DNA of 64,000 nt. Origin: Liminaster sp017519885 (lineage in GTDB: Bacteria > Bacteroidota > Bacteroidia > Bacteroidales > UBA3663). The stretch covers positions 1 through 64,000 of the forward strand of contig JAFWRO010000001.1 in assembly GCA_017519885.1 (NCBI GenBank), written 5' to 3'. The position numbers and the translations under genes are program-made. Positions 24,350 through 33,376 of this stretch are shown in pieces. The first letter of the stretch is position 1, and each line of letters opens with the position of its first letter. The notes under the pieces were generated by a model. It was not told where the DNA came from and searched no databases. It saw only the letters and a program-made list of their open reading frames with translations.

Positions 24350-25048
24350 TTACTTGTTTGCCACATTGCCACCCCAGGAGGTGATGTCGCAAAGTTCGAT
24401 TTGGAAGAAGAGGTTGGAATAAGGATTGATGGACGAACCGCTACCTTGCTGTCCATAGGCCAAGTACCAAGGAATTATACACACTACATGATCGCCGATA
24501 TACATCTGCTGCAGGATGTCACCCCAGCCGGTAATCACGCCATTGGGAGTGAAACCAGTGTAATACTTTACCTGGTAGGACTCGATGGTGTCGGCCTTCA
24601 AAGGGCTCCTATCAGCACAGGCGAAGAACAGCGAGTCGAGGAGACCACCGGGATTGCGAAGATACTCCTTCGTCCAACCACCCTGACGACGCACCTTGGC
24701 GTAAAGCGAATCGGTCTGATAGAGGGTGTAGTGGACGCTGAGCGTGCTGGTGGAGTAGGGTCGATAGTCCTTGCGCGGATTGAGGTTGCGAAGGCTGTCG
24801 AGATTGGCTCGATGCACAAAGTGATAGAATGATGGATAGTACTGAGGCTCCTTGAGCGACTGCACGCGCTGATTGAAGTAGGTCAGGGCCGAGTCGGTAC
24901 TCTGGGCTGACAAGAACAACTCAGTAACGGCGTTGTTCTCATCGCGCCAGCCGTAGTACTCGGTGTAATCTACGCTGTCATCTTCGTTGCAGGCCAGCAT
25001 CAGGGGAGCAGCCAACAGGACAAGAAGGAAATAAAGAATCTTTTTCAA
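24350..25048 (-). CDS. FKBP-type peptidyl-prolyl isomerase lipoprotein
   Basis: A 232-residue lipoprotein, lipobox PLMLAC (Cys20) followed by NEDDSVDY (acidic). The C-terminal half fits the FKBP fold: VHYTLYQTD, PLKADTIESYQVKYYTGFTPNGVITGWGDILQQMYIGDHVVCIIPWYLAYG and LFFQIELCDI, with the VI-GW pocket and the IP-x-x-LAYG motif conserved. It catalyses prolyl cis-trans isomerisation, assisting folding of exported proteins. The N-terminal 90 residues are a Bacteroidetes-specific extension of unknown role. Confidence 0.85.
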   Translation of the reverse strand: MKKILYFLLVLLAAPLMLACNEDDSVDYTEYYGWRDENNAVTELFLSAQSTDSALTYFNQRVQSLKEPQYYPSFYHFVHRANLDSLRNLNPRKDYRPYSTSTLSVHYTLYQTDSLYAKVRRQGGWTKEYLRNPGGLLDSLFFACADRSPLKADTIESYQVKYYTGFTPNGVITGWGDILQQMYIGDHVVCIIPWYLAYGQQGSGSSINPYSNLFFQIELCDITSWGGNVANK

Positions 25049-25079
25049 TTAACAATTAACAATTAACAGTTAACAATGC

Positions 25080-26627
25080 TTAATCGTTCTCAATCTTGCG
25101 AAGGAGAGAAGAGATGTTCACCGAGTCGCCGATGATCTTGTGGAGGTCGGCGATGGCTACGCGCTCCTGCTCCATGGTGTCGCGGAAACGGAGGGTAACG
25201 GTGTTGTCCTCGAGAGTCTGGCCGTCAACGGTAACGCAATAGGGAGTACCGATGGCGTCCTGACGACGATAGCGCTTGCCGATGGAGTCTTTCACTTCAA
25301 TCTGGCAGGTGTAGTCGTAACGAAGCTCGCGGAGAATCTCTTCGGCCTTCTCTGGCAGACCATCCTTGTTGACGAGTGGGAGAATAGCCACCTTGACGGG
25401 AGCCAATGCGGGTGGCAATGCGAGAACTACGCGGCGCTCGCCATTGACTTCCTCCTCCTTGAATGCACCAGCCATGATGCTGAGGAACATACGATCGACA
25501 CCAATCGAAGTCTCGATGACGTAGGGAACATACGACTCACGGGTTTCGGGATCAAAGTACTCGATCTTCTTGCCGCTGTACTTGGCATGCTGCGAAAGGT
25601 CGAAGTTGGTGCGAGAGTGAATGCCCTCAACCTCCTTGAAGCCGAATGGCATATTGAACTCGATATCGGTGGCAGCATTGGCATAGTGAGCCAACTTCTC
25701 ATGATCGTGGTAGCGATACATTGCATCACCGAAGCCGAGAGCCTTGTGCCAGGCGAGACGGGTCTTCTTCCACTTGGCAAACCAGTCAAGTTCGGTGCCA
25801 GGCTTGATGAAGAACTGCATTTCCATCTGCTCGAATTCGCGCATGCGGAAAATGAACTGACGTGCCACGATCTCGTTACGGAAGGCCTTGCCAATCTGTG
25901 CGATGCCGAAAGGCAGCTTCATGCGACCAGACTTCTGCACATTGAGGTAGTTGACAAAGATGCCCTGTGCGGTCTCGGGACGGAGATAGATCTTCATGGC
26001 ACCATCGGCAGTGGAACCCATCTCGGTGGAGAACATGAGGTTGAACTGACGTACGTCGGTCCAGTTGCGAGTGCCGCTGATGGGGCATACGATCTCCTCG
26101 TCGAGGATGATCTGCTTCAATTCCTCAAGGTCCATCTTGTTCATGGCGTCGCTGTAACGCTGATGCAGTGCATCCCACTTGGCCTGATGCTCCAGCACGC
26201 GGCCATTGGTAGCGCGGAACTGAGCCTCGTCGAAAGCCTCGCCGAAACGCTTGCGAGCCTTCTCGATCTCCTTGTTGATCTTATCTTCAATCTTGGCGAG
26301 CTGCTCCTCGATGAGCACATCGGCACGATAGCGCTTCTTTGAGTCGCGGTTGTCGATGAGCGGGTCGTTGAATGCATCCACATGGCCCGAAGCCTTCCAG
26401 ACTGTCGGGTGCATGAAGATGGCAGCATCGATGCCCACGATGTTCTCGTGGAGCTTGGTCATTGCCTCCCACCAGTAGCGCTTGATATTGTTCTTGAGTT
26501 CAACACCGTTCTGACCGTAGTCATAGACTGCGCCCAGTCCGTCATAGATTTCACTCGAAGGGAAAACGAAGCCATACTCCTTGCAGTGGGACACCAGCTT
26601 CTTGAAAACATCTTCCTGATTTGCCAT
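25080..26627 (-). CDS. glyS: Glycyl-tRNA synthetase (single-chain, alpha2 type)
   Basis: A 515-residue class II synthetase that charges tRNA-Gly. Motifs visible are FVFPSSEIYDGLGAVYDYG at the N-terminus, GTRNWTDVRQFNLMF, motif 2 FRNEIVARQFIFRMREFEQMEMQFF, motif 3 region SIGVDRMFLSIM, and an anticodon-binding domain starting LPPALAPVKVAILPL. This is the eukaryote/Bacteroidetes-like GlyQS form, not the bacterial alpha2beta2 pair. The upstream -7 box at 26720-26727 is its likely promoter. Confidence 0.95.
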   Translation of the reverse strand: MANQEDVFKKLVSHCKEYGFVFPSSEIYDGLGAVYDYGQNGVELKNNIKRYWWEAMTKLHENIVGIDAAIFMHPTVWKASGHVDAFNDPLIDNRDSKKRYRADVLIEEQLAKIEDKINKEIEKARKRFGEAFDEAQFRATNGRVLEHQAKWDALHQRYSDAMNKMDLEELKQIILDEEIVCPISGTRNWTDVRQFNLMFSTEMGSTADGAMKIYLRPETAQGIFVNYLNVQKSGRMKLPFGIAQIGKAFRNEIVARQFIFRMREFEQMEMQFFIKPGTELDWFAKWKKTRLAWHKALGFGDAMYRYHDHEKLAHYANAATDIEFNMPFGFKEVEGIHSRTNFDLSQHAKYSGKKIEYFDPETRESYVPYVIETSIGVDRMFLSIMAGAFKEEEVNGERRVVLALPPALAPVKVAILPLVNKDGLPEKAEEILRELRYDYTCQIEVKDSIGKRYRRQDAIGTPYCVTVDGQTLEDNTVTLRFRDTMEQERVAIADLHKIIGDSVNISSLLRKIEND

Positions 26628-26719
26628 ATCTTATTCAATTAATAATTAACCAATAACAATTAACAATGATTTTAGCTTAGAACCATCATTGCTGATAGCA
26701 ATTATTGCTAAAAACGGCG

Positions 26720-26727
26720 CAAAGTTA
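26720..26727 (-). promoter_or_regulatory. -7 box of glyS
   Basis: TAACTTTG on the minus strand, 92 nt upstream of the glyS ATG; the leader contains AATTAAC-type repeats (26632-26667). Confidence 0.5.
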
Positions 26728-26797
26728 CAAAAAAACTATGAAAGTTGAAAATATTTTGTCAAATATTTGCAGTTTTTGTCTTTTTTTACGTCAAAAA

Positions 26798-26829
26798 TTA
26801 GGATATTTCAAAATGTATTTGTATATTTG
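26798..26829 (+). promoter_or_regulatory. Promoter of the GH28 gene
   Basis: TTAG (26798-26801), 20 nt, TATATTTG (26822-26829), 31 nt before the ATG. Same TTAG-N20 variant as the promoter at 1235-1266. Confidence 0.65.
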
Positions 26830-26860
26830 CAGCAAAATCACACAATCTTAAACATACGCT

Positions 26861-28360
26861 ATGAATCGTTATTTATCATTAGTGACACTGTTGGCCCTTG
26901 GCTTGACAGCCTGTCAAACGCAAAGCGACCAGAACTCGCTAGCTCCTTATGTTAGTCCCCAGTATGCTGCAGCTCCTTTCGATATGCCTGCTGTGGCTAC
27001 TGTCAATATCCCTGCTTATAGCGTTAGTCTTAGCGACTTTGGCGCCAAGGGCGATGGCGGCACTCTCTGCACCGAAGCCTTTGCAGCAGCCATGAAGGCC
27101 CTTGACGAGAAGGGCGGTGGTCATCTTATTGTTCCCAGTGGCATCTGGCTCACGGGTCCTATTCAGTTTGTTTCGAATGTTGATCTGCATGTTGAGCAAG
27201 GTGCACTTGTACTTTTTACCACCGACTACGATGCCTATCCAGAAGTAACCACAATTTACGAGGGTAATACTTCGACCCGCAAGATGGCTCCTCTCTATGC
27301 CTACGAGGTCAACAACATTGCCATCACCGGTTCAGGTTCTTTCGACGGACAAGGCCAGGCATGGCGTCCCAGCAAGAAGGGCAAGTTCACTTCCAGCCAG
27401 TGGAGCACGCTTACTTCGGGCAGCGGAGTTGAGGTGAACAGCGTCTGGTATCCGAATGCGAAGGAGGATGACTTGAAGGGCGTGGGAGACAAGCCCGATA
27501 TGCGTCGTGTGACGAATCGTCCTGTGTTGCTTGACTTTATCCGTTGCAATCGCGTGTTGCTCAAGGATGCCACTTTCTCGAATTCTCCTGCCTGGAACAT
27601 CCATCCTTTGATGTGCGAAGACCTTGTCATCGATAATGTCACCATCCGTAACCCCTGGTTTGCACAGAATGGTGATGGCCTCGACCTCGAGTCCTGCAAT
27701 CGTGTGCTGATCCTCAACTCTACCTTCGATGTGGGCGACGATGCCATCTGCATCAAGTCGGGCAAGGACAAGGAAGGTCGTGATTGGAAACGTCCCTGCC
27801 AGAATGTCATCATCGATGGCTGCACCGTGCTGCATGGTCATGGCGGCTTCGTGATTGGTTCGGAGATGAGTTCGGGTGCCAACAACATCTACGTGCACAA
27901 CTGCCTCTTCAATGGCACTGATACGGGTCTGCGCATGAAGTCGACGCGTGGTCGTGGTGGCGTGATCGAGAACATCTACATCGACCAGATCAATATGGTT
28001 GCTATCTCGGGTGATGCCTTCACCTTCGACCTCTATTATGCCAATAAGCCTGTAGGAGGAAAGGCCGATAAGGACAGTTCTGCTGAAGATGCCGTTCCTC
28101 CTGTAACAGAAGAGACTCCTTGCTTCCGCAACCTTTACATTTCGAATGTCATCTGCCAGGGTGCCAAGCGTGCCATCTGGTTCAATGGCCTCCCCGAAAT
28201 GCCACTTGAAAACCTCCAGATGTGCAATTCCCTCTTCGTCGCTGATAAGGGTTGCGAGATGCATTATGCCAAGGACATTACTTTCGAGAATGTCACCATC
28301 CAGAACTCGAAGGGTGAGCGTGTTATCACGGCCGACGTTACCAACTTTGTAGAGAAGTAA
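26861..28360 (+). CDS. Glycoside hydrolase family 28 (polygalacturonase-like) lipoprotein
   Basis: A 499-residue right-handed beta-helix enzyme with lipobox LGLTAC (Cys18). GH28 catalytic marks are present: NGDGLDLESC (the NTD position reads NGD), VGDDAICIKSG (Asp-Asp pair), GHGGFVIGSEMSSG (His) and RMKSTRGRGG. It hydrolyses alpha-1,4-galacturonosyl linkages in pectin-type substrates by inversion; the exact substrate (polygalacturonan, xylogalacturonan or rhamnogalacturonan) cannot be read. It is a single gene here without a SusC/D pair, and has its own promoter and terminator. Confidence 0.92.
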   Translation: MNRYLSLVTLLALGLTACQTQSDQNSLAPYVSPQYAAAPFDMPAVATVNIPAYSVSLSDFGAKGDGGTLCTEAFAAAMKALDEKGGGHLIVPSGIWLTGPIQFVSNVDLHVEQGALVLFTTDYDAYPEVTTIYEGNTSTRKMAPLYAYEVNNIAITGSGSFDGQGQAWRPSKKGKFTSSQWSTLTSGSGVEVNSVWYPNAKEDDLKGVGDKPDMRRVTNRPVLLDFIRCNRVLLKDATFSNSPAWNIHPLMCEDLVIDNVTIRNPWFAQNGDGLDLESCNRVLILNSTFDVGDDAICIKSGKDKEGRDWKRPCQNVIIDGCTVLHGHGGFVIGSEMSSGANNIYVHNCLFNGTDTGLRMKSTRGRGGVIENIYIDQINMVAISGDAFTFDLYYANKPVGGKADKDSSAEDAVPPVTEETPCFRNLYISNVICQGAKRAIWFNGLPEMPLENLQMCNSLFVADKGCEMHYAKDITFENVTIQNSKGERVITADVTNFVEK

Positions 28361-28384
28361 TCTCGCGTTGTTCAAGATATATTT

Positions 28385-28421
28385 AGGGCTGGCTCCGTTT
28401 TTGGAACCAGCCCTATTTTTT
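28385..28421. terminator. Terminator of the GH28 gene
   Basis: AGGGCTGG (28385-28392) with CCAGCCCT (28407-28414), extended by TCC/GGA, followed by ATTTTTTT. It may also serve the convergent SDR gene. Confidence 0.85.
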
Positions 28422-28437
28422 TATTATAAAGAGCTTG

Positions 28438-29184
28438 TCATTTCAATAACCTACCGCCATCAATCACAAGCGAAGTGCCAGTGACCCATGCAGCTGCATC
28501 GGAAAGAAGGTAGATGATGGAGTATGCCACCTCTTCGGGTTTCCCGTAGCGACGGAGTGCATAGAGTTCCTTGTCCTTGACGATCAATTCGTCGGGGATT
28601 GCTCCTATGCCCAGCGTTGTTTCGATGGTGCCTGGAAGGACGGCATTAGCTCGTATGCCACGGCCTCCTAATTCCACCGCACAAGTACGCATAAAGGAGT
28701 CGATGGCAGCTTTGGAGGAGGCGTAGATGCTGTTTGCAGGAGTGCTCAATGACGCTGAGATAGAGGAAGTGAACACGATGGAACCACCTTTCGCAATCTT
28801 CCTCTTCTTCAGCAGGCCTTTGGTCAAAAGTATAGGGGCAAAGACGTTGGTTTGATATACCTTGTCAAGGTCTGCTTGTTCAATGTAGTTGACGGTGACA
28901 AGGCTATTCTGCCCAGCATTATTGACGAGACCTTTTAGCGAAGGTGTTTCGGCAACAAGTCTGTCAATATCCTCCTGTTTGCAGAGGTCTGCTACGATCT
29001 GCATGTGTCCATCGCCTTCAAGTTGGCTATAAGTTTCTGCAAGGCGTTCTTCGTTACGGCCTGTGATGATCACACGAGCCCCAAGTTTGGAACATTCGAT
29101 GGCAGTCGCCCGTCCGATACCAGACGATGCACCTGTTACTAGAATGGTCTTTCCTTCAAGGGAAAATGGGTTGTAGGTTTTCAT
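28438..29184 (-). CDS. Short-chain dehydrogenase/reductase
   Basis: About 248 residues from the ATG at 29184 (an earlier ATG eight codons up is less likely). Classical SDR: TGASSGIG cofactor loop, NNAG, catalytic Ser in FTSSISAS and YASSK, and the terminal VTGTSLVIDGG. A D(L)-type residue after the second strand and an Arg in ITGRNEER suggest NADP preference. Substrate unknown. It follows the YiiX-like gene on the same strand with about 30 bp between. Confidence 0.85.
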   Translation of the reverse strand: MKTYNPFSLEGKTILVTGASSGIGRATAIECSKLGARVIITGRNEERLAETYSQLEGDGHMQIVADLCKQEDIDRLVAETPSLKGLVNNAGQNSLVTVNYIEQADLDKVYQTNVFAPILLTKGLLKKRKIAKGGSIVFTSSISASLSTPANSIYASSKAAIDSFMRTCAVELGGRGIRANAVLPGTIETTLGIGAIPDELIVKDKELYALRRYGKPEEVAYSIIYLLSDAAAWVTGTSLVIDGGRLLK

Positions 29185-29214
29185 ATCTTTTCTTCTTTCA
29201 ATTAACAATCTGGC

Positions 29215-29790
29215 CTATATGTTATGTGCATACTCTGAATCGTATATATCAATAGGGGCAACAACTTCTTGTTCCAAACTGATATGCCTCTTCTTGAGTA
29301 TCTCTTTTAATCCAATCGTGTTGTATGATTTTACTTTTCGAAACTTGCATAGTTCAATTCCAAATTGCTCTTTGTACACATAATGTATAAGTTCAGAGCA
29401 ATAAAAGAGGCTATTATTTGGCTTGAAAGCAGAATCATATTTTCGACCAAGTAAATGCTTGTACTTTATCTTGATTGGCTTGTCTATTACTCTCTTTGCC
29501 CTCCATTGCCCATTCTTGCCACGAGCAATGAAAGTGTCTAAAGGAGTCAGCTTTAATGTACTTGATGCTTCCAGCACGTAAAGGTCATTGCCTTTTTCTA
29601 TCACAATACCACAATGACTCAGTACGGAAGTGGTAGCATATTGAATGGCACAGGATTGATCAGACTTGGAAGTATGAAAAATCATATCGCCTTCTTTTAG
29701 ATTGCTCACGGACGTTTGTCCTGAACAATAACGAAAGCCGCCAATTAAGATTAATAGTATTGTAATGATGATTGATATCTTGAGTTTCAT
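29215..29790 (-). CDS. YiiX-like permuted NlpC/P60 (papain-fold) hydrolase
   Basis: A 191-residue exported protein: hydrophobic N-terminus MKLKISIIITILLILIGGF, then LKEGDMIFHTSKSDQSCAIQYATTSVLSHCGIVI with His59, and FYCSELIHYVY with Cys131. The His-before-Cys order is that of the circularly permuted YaeF/YiiX/YebB group, whose members act on amide or acyl bonds in cell-wall peptides or lipids. Substrate unknown. It is the first exported gene in a minus-strand series that also includes two small unknown genes upstream. Confidence 0.78.
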   Translation of the reverse strand: MKLKISIIITILLILIGGFRYCSGQTSVSNLKEGDMIFHTSKSDQSCAIQYATTSVLSHCGIVIEKGNDLYVLEASSTLKLTPLDTFIARGKNGQWRAKRVIDKPIKIKYKHLLGRKYDSAFKPNNSLFYCSELIHYVYKEQFGIELCKFRKVKSYNTIGLKEILKKRHISLEQEVVAPIDIYDSEYAHNI

Positions 29791-29828
29791 TTTAGTTCAA
29801 CGTTCTTGATTAGCTTTTCGCGCTGGTT

Positions 29829-30182
29829 TCAAAATAATAGAATAACAGTAAGGATAATTGGTAGAACAACACAGATGATTACAGAGCTTAATTTGTAGTT
29901 CCAACCAATCTTTTTGAACCATTCGAGAAAAGCGACTGATTTTTCGAACCAATAGTCACAGTCCTTGACGAAATGCCGGTCGAAAATGAAGATGCCGGCC
30001 CAGAAACTGAGAACTGCAAGCGAGAATGCGAAGGTTCCCAGCTTGTAGTCAAGGAGCACTGCCCAGCATAGTGGAATAAGACAGTAATATACAACGATGT
30101 TTACAGCATTGTAAGTAGTGTGAAACTTATCCGCAAGCAGCATAAGTACATCGACAACCTTGTCAAATATCTTTTTAATCAT
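29829..30182 (-). CDS. Small membrane protein, function unknown
   Basis: About 117 residues from the ATG at 30182; a longer in-frame start at 30296 would overlap the next gene and is unlikely. Two central hydrophobic stretches (NIVVYYCLIPLCWAVLLDY and GTFAFSLAVLSFWAGIFIF) and a C-terminal one (SVIICVVLPIILTVILLF) predict three membrane helices with a charged cytoplasmic loop rich in aromatic residues. It lies 25 bp downstream of the 108-residue gene, so the two are probably co-transcribed. No family recognised. Confidence 0.6.
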   Translation of the reverse strand: MIKKIFDKVVDVLMLLADKFHTTYNAVNIVVYYCLIPLCWAVLLDYKLGTFAFSLAVLSFWAGIFIFDRHFVKDCDYWFEKSVAFLEWFKKIGWNYKLSSVIICVVLPIILTVILLF

Positions 30183-30207
30183 TATGTGGATTGTATATTT
30201 TCCCCCT

Positions 30208-30534
30208 TTATACTTCTTTGAAATAAATGGTTTCAGGATGCTCTCCAAATATGAAATGGACGACATTGCAGAGCCATACTTCTTGATCGAACCCATCTAC
30301 GCCGTTTACACGATACGTGCCTCCAAGTTGATCATGCCCTACCATTTCCAAAGAAGAATAACCGGCTTGGTCATCCAAAGAGATATCGAGGGTTACATAG
30401 AGACCGTCGGTTGTCAGGAAGTCAAGAAAGGTGTAGGCTCCATCGACCATTTCCAGGTCTTCTTGGAGGCCATCCCATTCCGGTAGAATCACAAACCATC
30501 TTCCATCTTCCCATTTTTCGAATGTTAGTTCCAT
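30208..30534 (-). CDS. 108-residue conserved-looking protein of unknown function
   Basis: Begins MELTFEKWEDGRWFVILPEW and contains LEMVDGAYTFLDFL, GLYVTLDISLDDQAG and EMVGHDQLGGTYRV, ending IYFKEV. The pattern (short beta-strands with WxV-LPEWxG near the start) resembles small Bacteroidales proteins tentatively of the DUF6717 type; this name is a recollection and not checked. No signal peptide, so cytoplasmic. It is the first gene of a small unit with the membrane protein downstream; CATCTTTG about 45 nt upstream is a near -7 box. Confidence 0.65.
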   Translation of the reverse strand: MELTFEKWEDGRWFVILPEWDGLQEDLEMVDGAYTFLDFLTTDGLYVTLDISLDDQAGYSSLEMVGHDQLGGTYRVNGVDGFDQEVWLCNVVHFIFGEHPETIYFKEV

Positions 30535-30661
30535 AGTTTTTTGATTTTTAAGTAATAGTTTATTGTGTCGCTCCTTTCAAAGATGAATAGGAGCTGACAT
30601 TAATATGTGTAAAAAAGACAAAAAGGTAAACTGCTTAATTTATTTGCAAGAAAATCAACAA

Positions 30662-30696
30662 CATACGGAGGCCACTAGATATGACCTCCGTATGTG
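30662..30696. terminator. Terminator of the leucine operon
   Basis: ACATACGGAGG (30662-30672) and CCTCCGTATGT (30686-30696), a perfect 11-bp stem with a 13-nt loop, 35 bp beyond the leuB stop; a T-rich stretch follows on the minus strand. Confidence 0.75.
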
Positions 30697-30731
30697 TAAT
30701 ACGAATAGATTAATTGATTGATGTAATCGAC

Positions 30732-31811
30732 TTACTTCTTGTTGATGTAATCTACAATCCACTGACCGACTTCCTTGGTGCCGTATTTTGCGCCACCTTC
30801 AACCTGAATTTCGGGAGTGCGGACGTTCTGAGCCAGCGACTCATCGACAGCCTCGCGGACGAGTGCGCCTTCTGCCTTGAGACCGAAGTACTCGAAGAGC
30901 ATGGCTACTGAGAGAATCTGAGCCAGGGGGTTAGCGATGTTGAGACCCTTGCCCTGTGGCCATGAACCATGGATTGGCTCGAAGACAGGGGTGTGCTCAC
31001 CTGTAGATGCGGATGGGAGCAGACCCATCGAGCCGGTGATGCAACTTCCTTCGTCGGTCAGAATGTCGCCAAAAGTATTCTCGGTGACCATCACGTCGAA
31101 GAAACGAGGCTCCTGGATCATACGCATCGAAGCATTGTCCACGTACATGAAGTCGGTGGTAACGTCGGGATACTGCTTCATAACCTCCTGTGCAACCTTG
31201 CGCCAGAGACGGGAAGAAGCCAGGACGTTGGCCTTATCGACCACAGTGACGTGGTTGCGACGCTGACGGGCATACTGATAAGCCACGTGCAGGATACGTT
31301 CTACTTCAGGACGCGAATAGTAGTTGGTGTCGAAAGCGTCTTCTACACCATTCTCGTTAATGGCAGGCTCCTTCTTCTGGCCGAAGTACATACCACCGGT
31401 GAGCTCACGGATGCAGATGAAATCGGCACCTTTCACAACCTCATCCTTCAAGGGAGACTTGTGCACGAGGCAGTCGAAGGTGGTGACAGGACGGATATTG
31501 GCAAAGAGACCGAGTTTCTTGCGCATAGCAAGCAGACCCTGTTCGGGACGAACCTTTGCATTCGGGTTGTTGTCGTACTTGGGATCACCTACGCTGGCAA
31601 AAAGCACGGCATCGGCCTCCATACAGGTCTGGAAGGTCTCCTCAGGGAAAGGATCACCCACCTTGTCGATGGCATCCGCTCCGCAGATGGCATATTTGTA
31701 ACTCAGTTCATGACCGAACTTCTTGCAAATGGCCTCAGTCACGGCGAGACCTTGTTCCATAATCTCGGGTCCGATACCATCGCCCGGGAGGACTGCTAAT
31801 TTGAGTTTCAT
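30732..31811 (-). CDS. leuB: 3-isopropylmalate dehydrogenase
   Basis: A 359-residue decarboxylating dehydrogenase converting 3-isopropylmalate to 2-oxoisocaproate with NAD+. Signatures include LAVLPGDGIGPEIMEQG, RKKLGLFANIRP, the RELTGGMYFG loop, KANVLASSRLW and MYVDNASMRMIQEPRFFDVMVTENTFGDILTDEGS with GSMGLLPSAS. It is the last gene of the minus-strand leu operon, 23 bp after the second LeuA-like gene, and is followed by a strong hairpin. Confidence 0.96.
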   Translation of the reverse strand: MKLKLAVLPGDGIGPEIMEQGLAVTEAICKKFGHELSYKYAICGADAIDKVGDPFPEETFQTCMEADAVLFASVGDPKYDNNPNAKVRPEQGLLAMRKKLGLFANIRPVTTFDCLVHKSPLKDEVVKGADFICIRELTGGMYFGQKKEPAINENGVEDAFDTNYYSRPEVERILHVAYQYARQRRNHVTVVDKANVLASSRLWRKVAQEVMKQYPDVTTDFMYVDNASMRMIQEPRFFDVMVTENTFGDILTDEGSCITGSMGLLPSASTGEHTPVFEPIHGSWPQGKGLNIANPLAQILSVAMLFEYFGLKAEGALVREAVDESLAQNVRTPEIQVEGGAKYGTKEVGQWIVDYINKK

Positions 31812-31834
31812 ATTATTCGATAATTATTAATTGT

Positions 31835-33376
31835 TCATTGTTGATTGATTGCGTCCTTCTCATCCTCAAGCATGTTGAGCATCTTGATGGTCGCCTTGAT
31901 TGCGGCTTCCGTTTGGTCGGCATCAAGGCCTCGGGTGCGATAGACCTTTCCTTCGTACTGCCAGGTGATGGCAGTCTGGACAAGGGCATCGGTGCGTCCT
32001 CCAGGAGGAATGGTGACCACGTAATTGGTGAGCCAGGGGAAGGTGCGGTCCAGTTTGTTGCGATAGATGTGACGCACGGCACGTACAAATGCATCATACT
32101 GACCGTCGCCCGTGGCAGACTCCTCGTATTGCTGCCCGTTGATGTCAAGTTTTACGCAAGCCTGGGGATGCAGACCATAGGCAGTCGAAACCATATAAGA
32201 GACAAGTTTGATGCGTTCGGATGGCGCGTCGTGATGCAGGACATCTGAAATGATGTAAGGAAGGTCCTCAATGGTTACGTGTTCCTTCTTGTCGCCCATT
32301 TCATTGATTCGCTCGGTTACACGGCGCATGTCGTAGTCGTTCAAACTAATGCCCAACTGTCGCAGATTCTGCTCGATGTTGGCTTTGCCCGACATCTTGC
32401 CAAGGGCATATTCGCGGCTGCGTCCGAAGCGTTCGGGCAGCAACGGATTGACGTAGAGTTTGGCCTTCTTGTCGCCATCGGCATGAATGCCTGCTGTTTG
32501 CGTGAAGACATTTTCGCCTACGATGGGCGCATTGGGTGCTGTAGCAATGCCACTATAACTCTCCACCATACGACTCAGGCTGTTGATGCTCTGCTCAATG
32601 ACGTTCAGTTCCGAACCGGGTATCATATCCTTGATGACAGCCACCACGCTTGCGAGCGAGGCATTGCCTGCTCTTTCGCCAAGACCGTTGACCGTGGTGT
32701 GAACACCTTGGGCACCGGCTTTTACTGCTGCCAGCACGTTGGCTACAGCCAGGTCGTAGTCATTGTGGGCATGGAAGTCGAAATGGAGTTTCGGATATTT
32801 CGCTACCATCTGCTCGAAGAAGTGCTTAGTCTGGCTTGGCGAGAGGATACCCAACGTATCGGGTAGCATAAATCTCTGAATGGGAGCATCGCTCAAGGCC
32901 TCCATCATGTCCATGACATACTTGAAGGAATACTGCATACCGTTTGACCAGTCCTCCAGATAGATGTTGACGCTCAAACCGGCTTCGACAGCCATATCGA
33001 TGTTACGACGAATGTCGGCCCAGTGTTCTTCGGGCTGTTTGCCCAATTGGGCTGTGCAATGCTTTTCAGAGCCTTTTGCCAGCAGGTTGATGACCTTGCC
33101 TCCTGCCTTGCTGATCCATTCAATGGAAGCACCATTGTCGCAGAAACCAAGGACTTCTATCTTGTCGAGGTATCCGGCCTCCTTAGCCCATTCACATACC
33201 TTGCATACACATTGGAATTCGCCATCGCTGACGCGCGCAGAAGCAATTTCGATGCGATCAACGCGAACTTCTTCGAGTAATTTGCGCGCTATGGAGAGTT
33301 TTTCGGAGGCACTGAATGCTACCCCCGACGTTTGTTCTCCGTCGCGTAAGGTCGTGTCGAGTATTTCGAATTTCAT
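31835..33376 (-). CDS. Second 2-isopropylmalate synthase-like enzyme (LeuA/CimA family)
   Basis: A 513-residue DRE-TIM condensing enzyme with an alpha-isopropylmalate synthase regulatory domain. DTTLRDGEQTSG binds the divalent metal; HAHNDYDLAVAN is the metal-binding His pair and NGLGERAGNASL the flexible-loop motif; the C-terminal part (about 385-505) is the allosteric LeuA dimer fold. Sequence differs clearly from LeuA encoded upstream, so it may be a citramalate synthase supplying isoleucine precursors or a differently regulated isopropylmalate synthase. Its start overlaps the leuD stop by 1 nt (TAATG). Confidence 0.85.
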   Translation of the reverse strand: MKFEILDTTLRDGEQTSGVAFSASEKLSIARKLLEEVRVDRIEIASARVSDGEFQCVCKVCEWAKEAGYLDKIEVLGFCDNGASIEWISKAGGKVINLLAKGSEKHCTAQLGKQPEEHWADIRRNIDMAVEAGLSVNIYLEDWSNGMQYSFKYVMDMMEALSDAPIQRFMLPDTLGILSPSQTKHFFEQMVAKYPKLHFDFHAHNDYDLAVANVLAAVKAGAQGVHTTVNGLGERAGNASLASVVAVIKDMIPGSELNVIEQSINSLSRMVESYSGIATAPNAPIVGENVFTQTAGIHADGDKKAKLYVNPLLPERFGRSREYALGKMSGKANIEQNLRQLGISLNDYDMRRVTERINEMGDKKEHVTIEDLPYIISDVLHHDAPSERIKLVSYMVSTAYGLHPQACVKLDINGQQYEESATGDGQYDAFVRAVRHIYRNKLDRTFPWLTNYVVTIPPGGRTDALVQTAITWQYEGKVYRTRGLDADQTEAAIKATIKMLNMLEDEKDAINQQ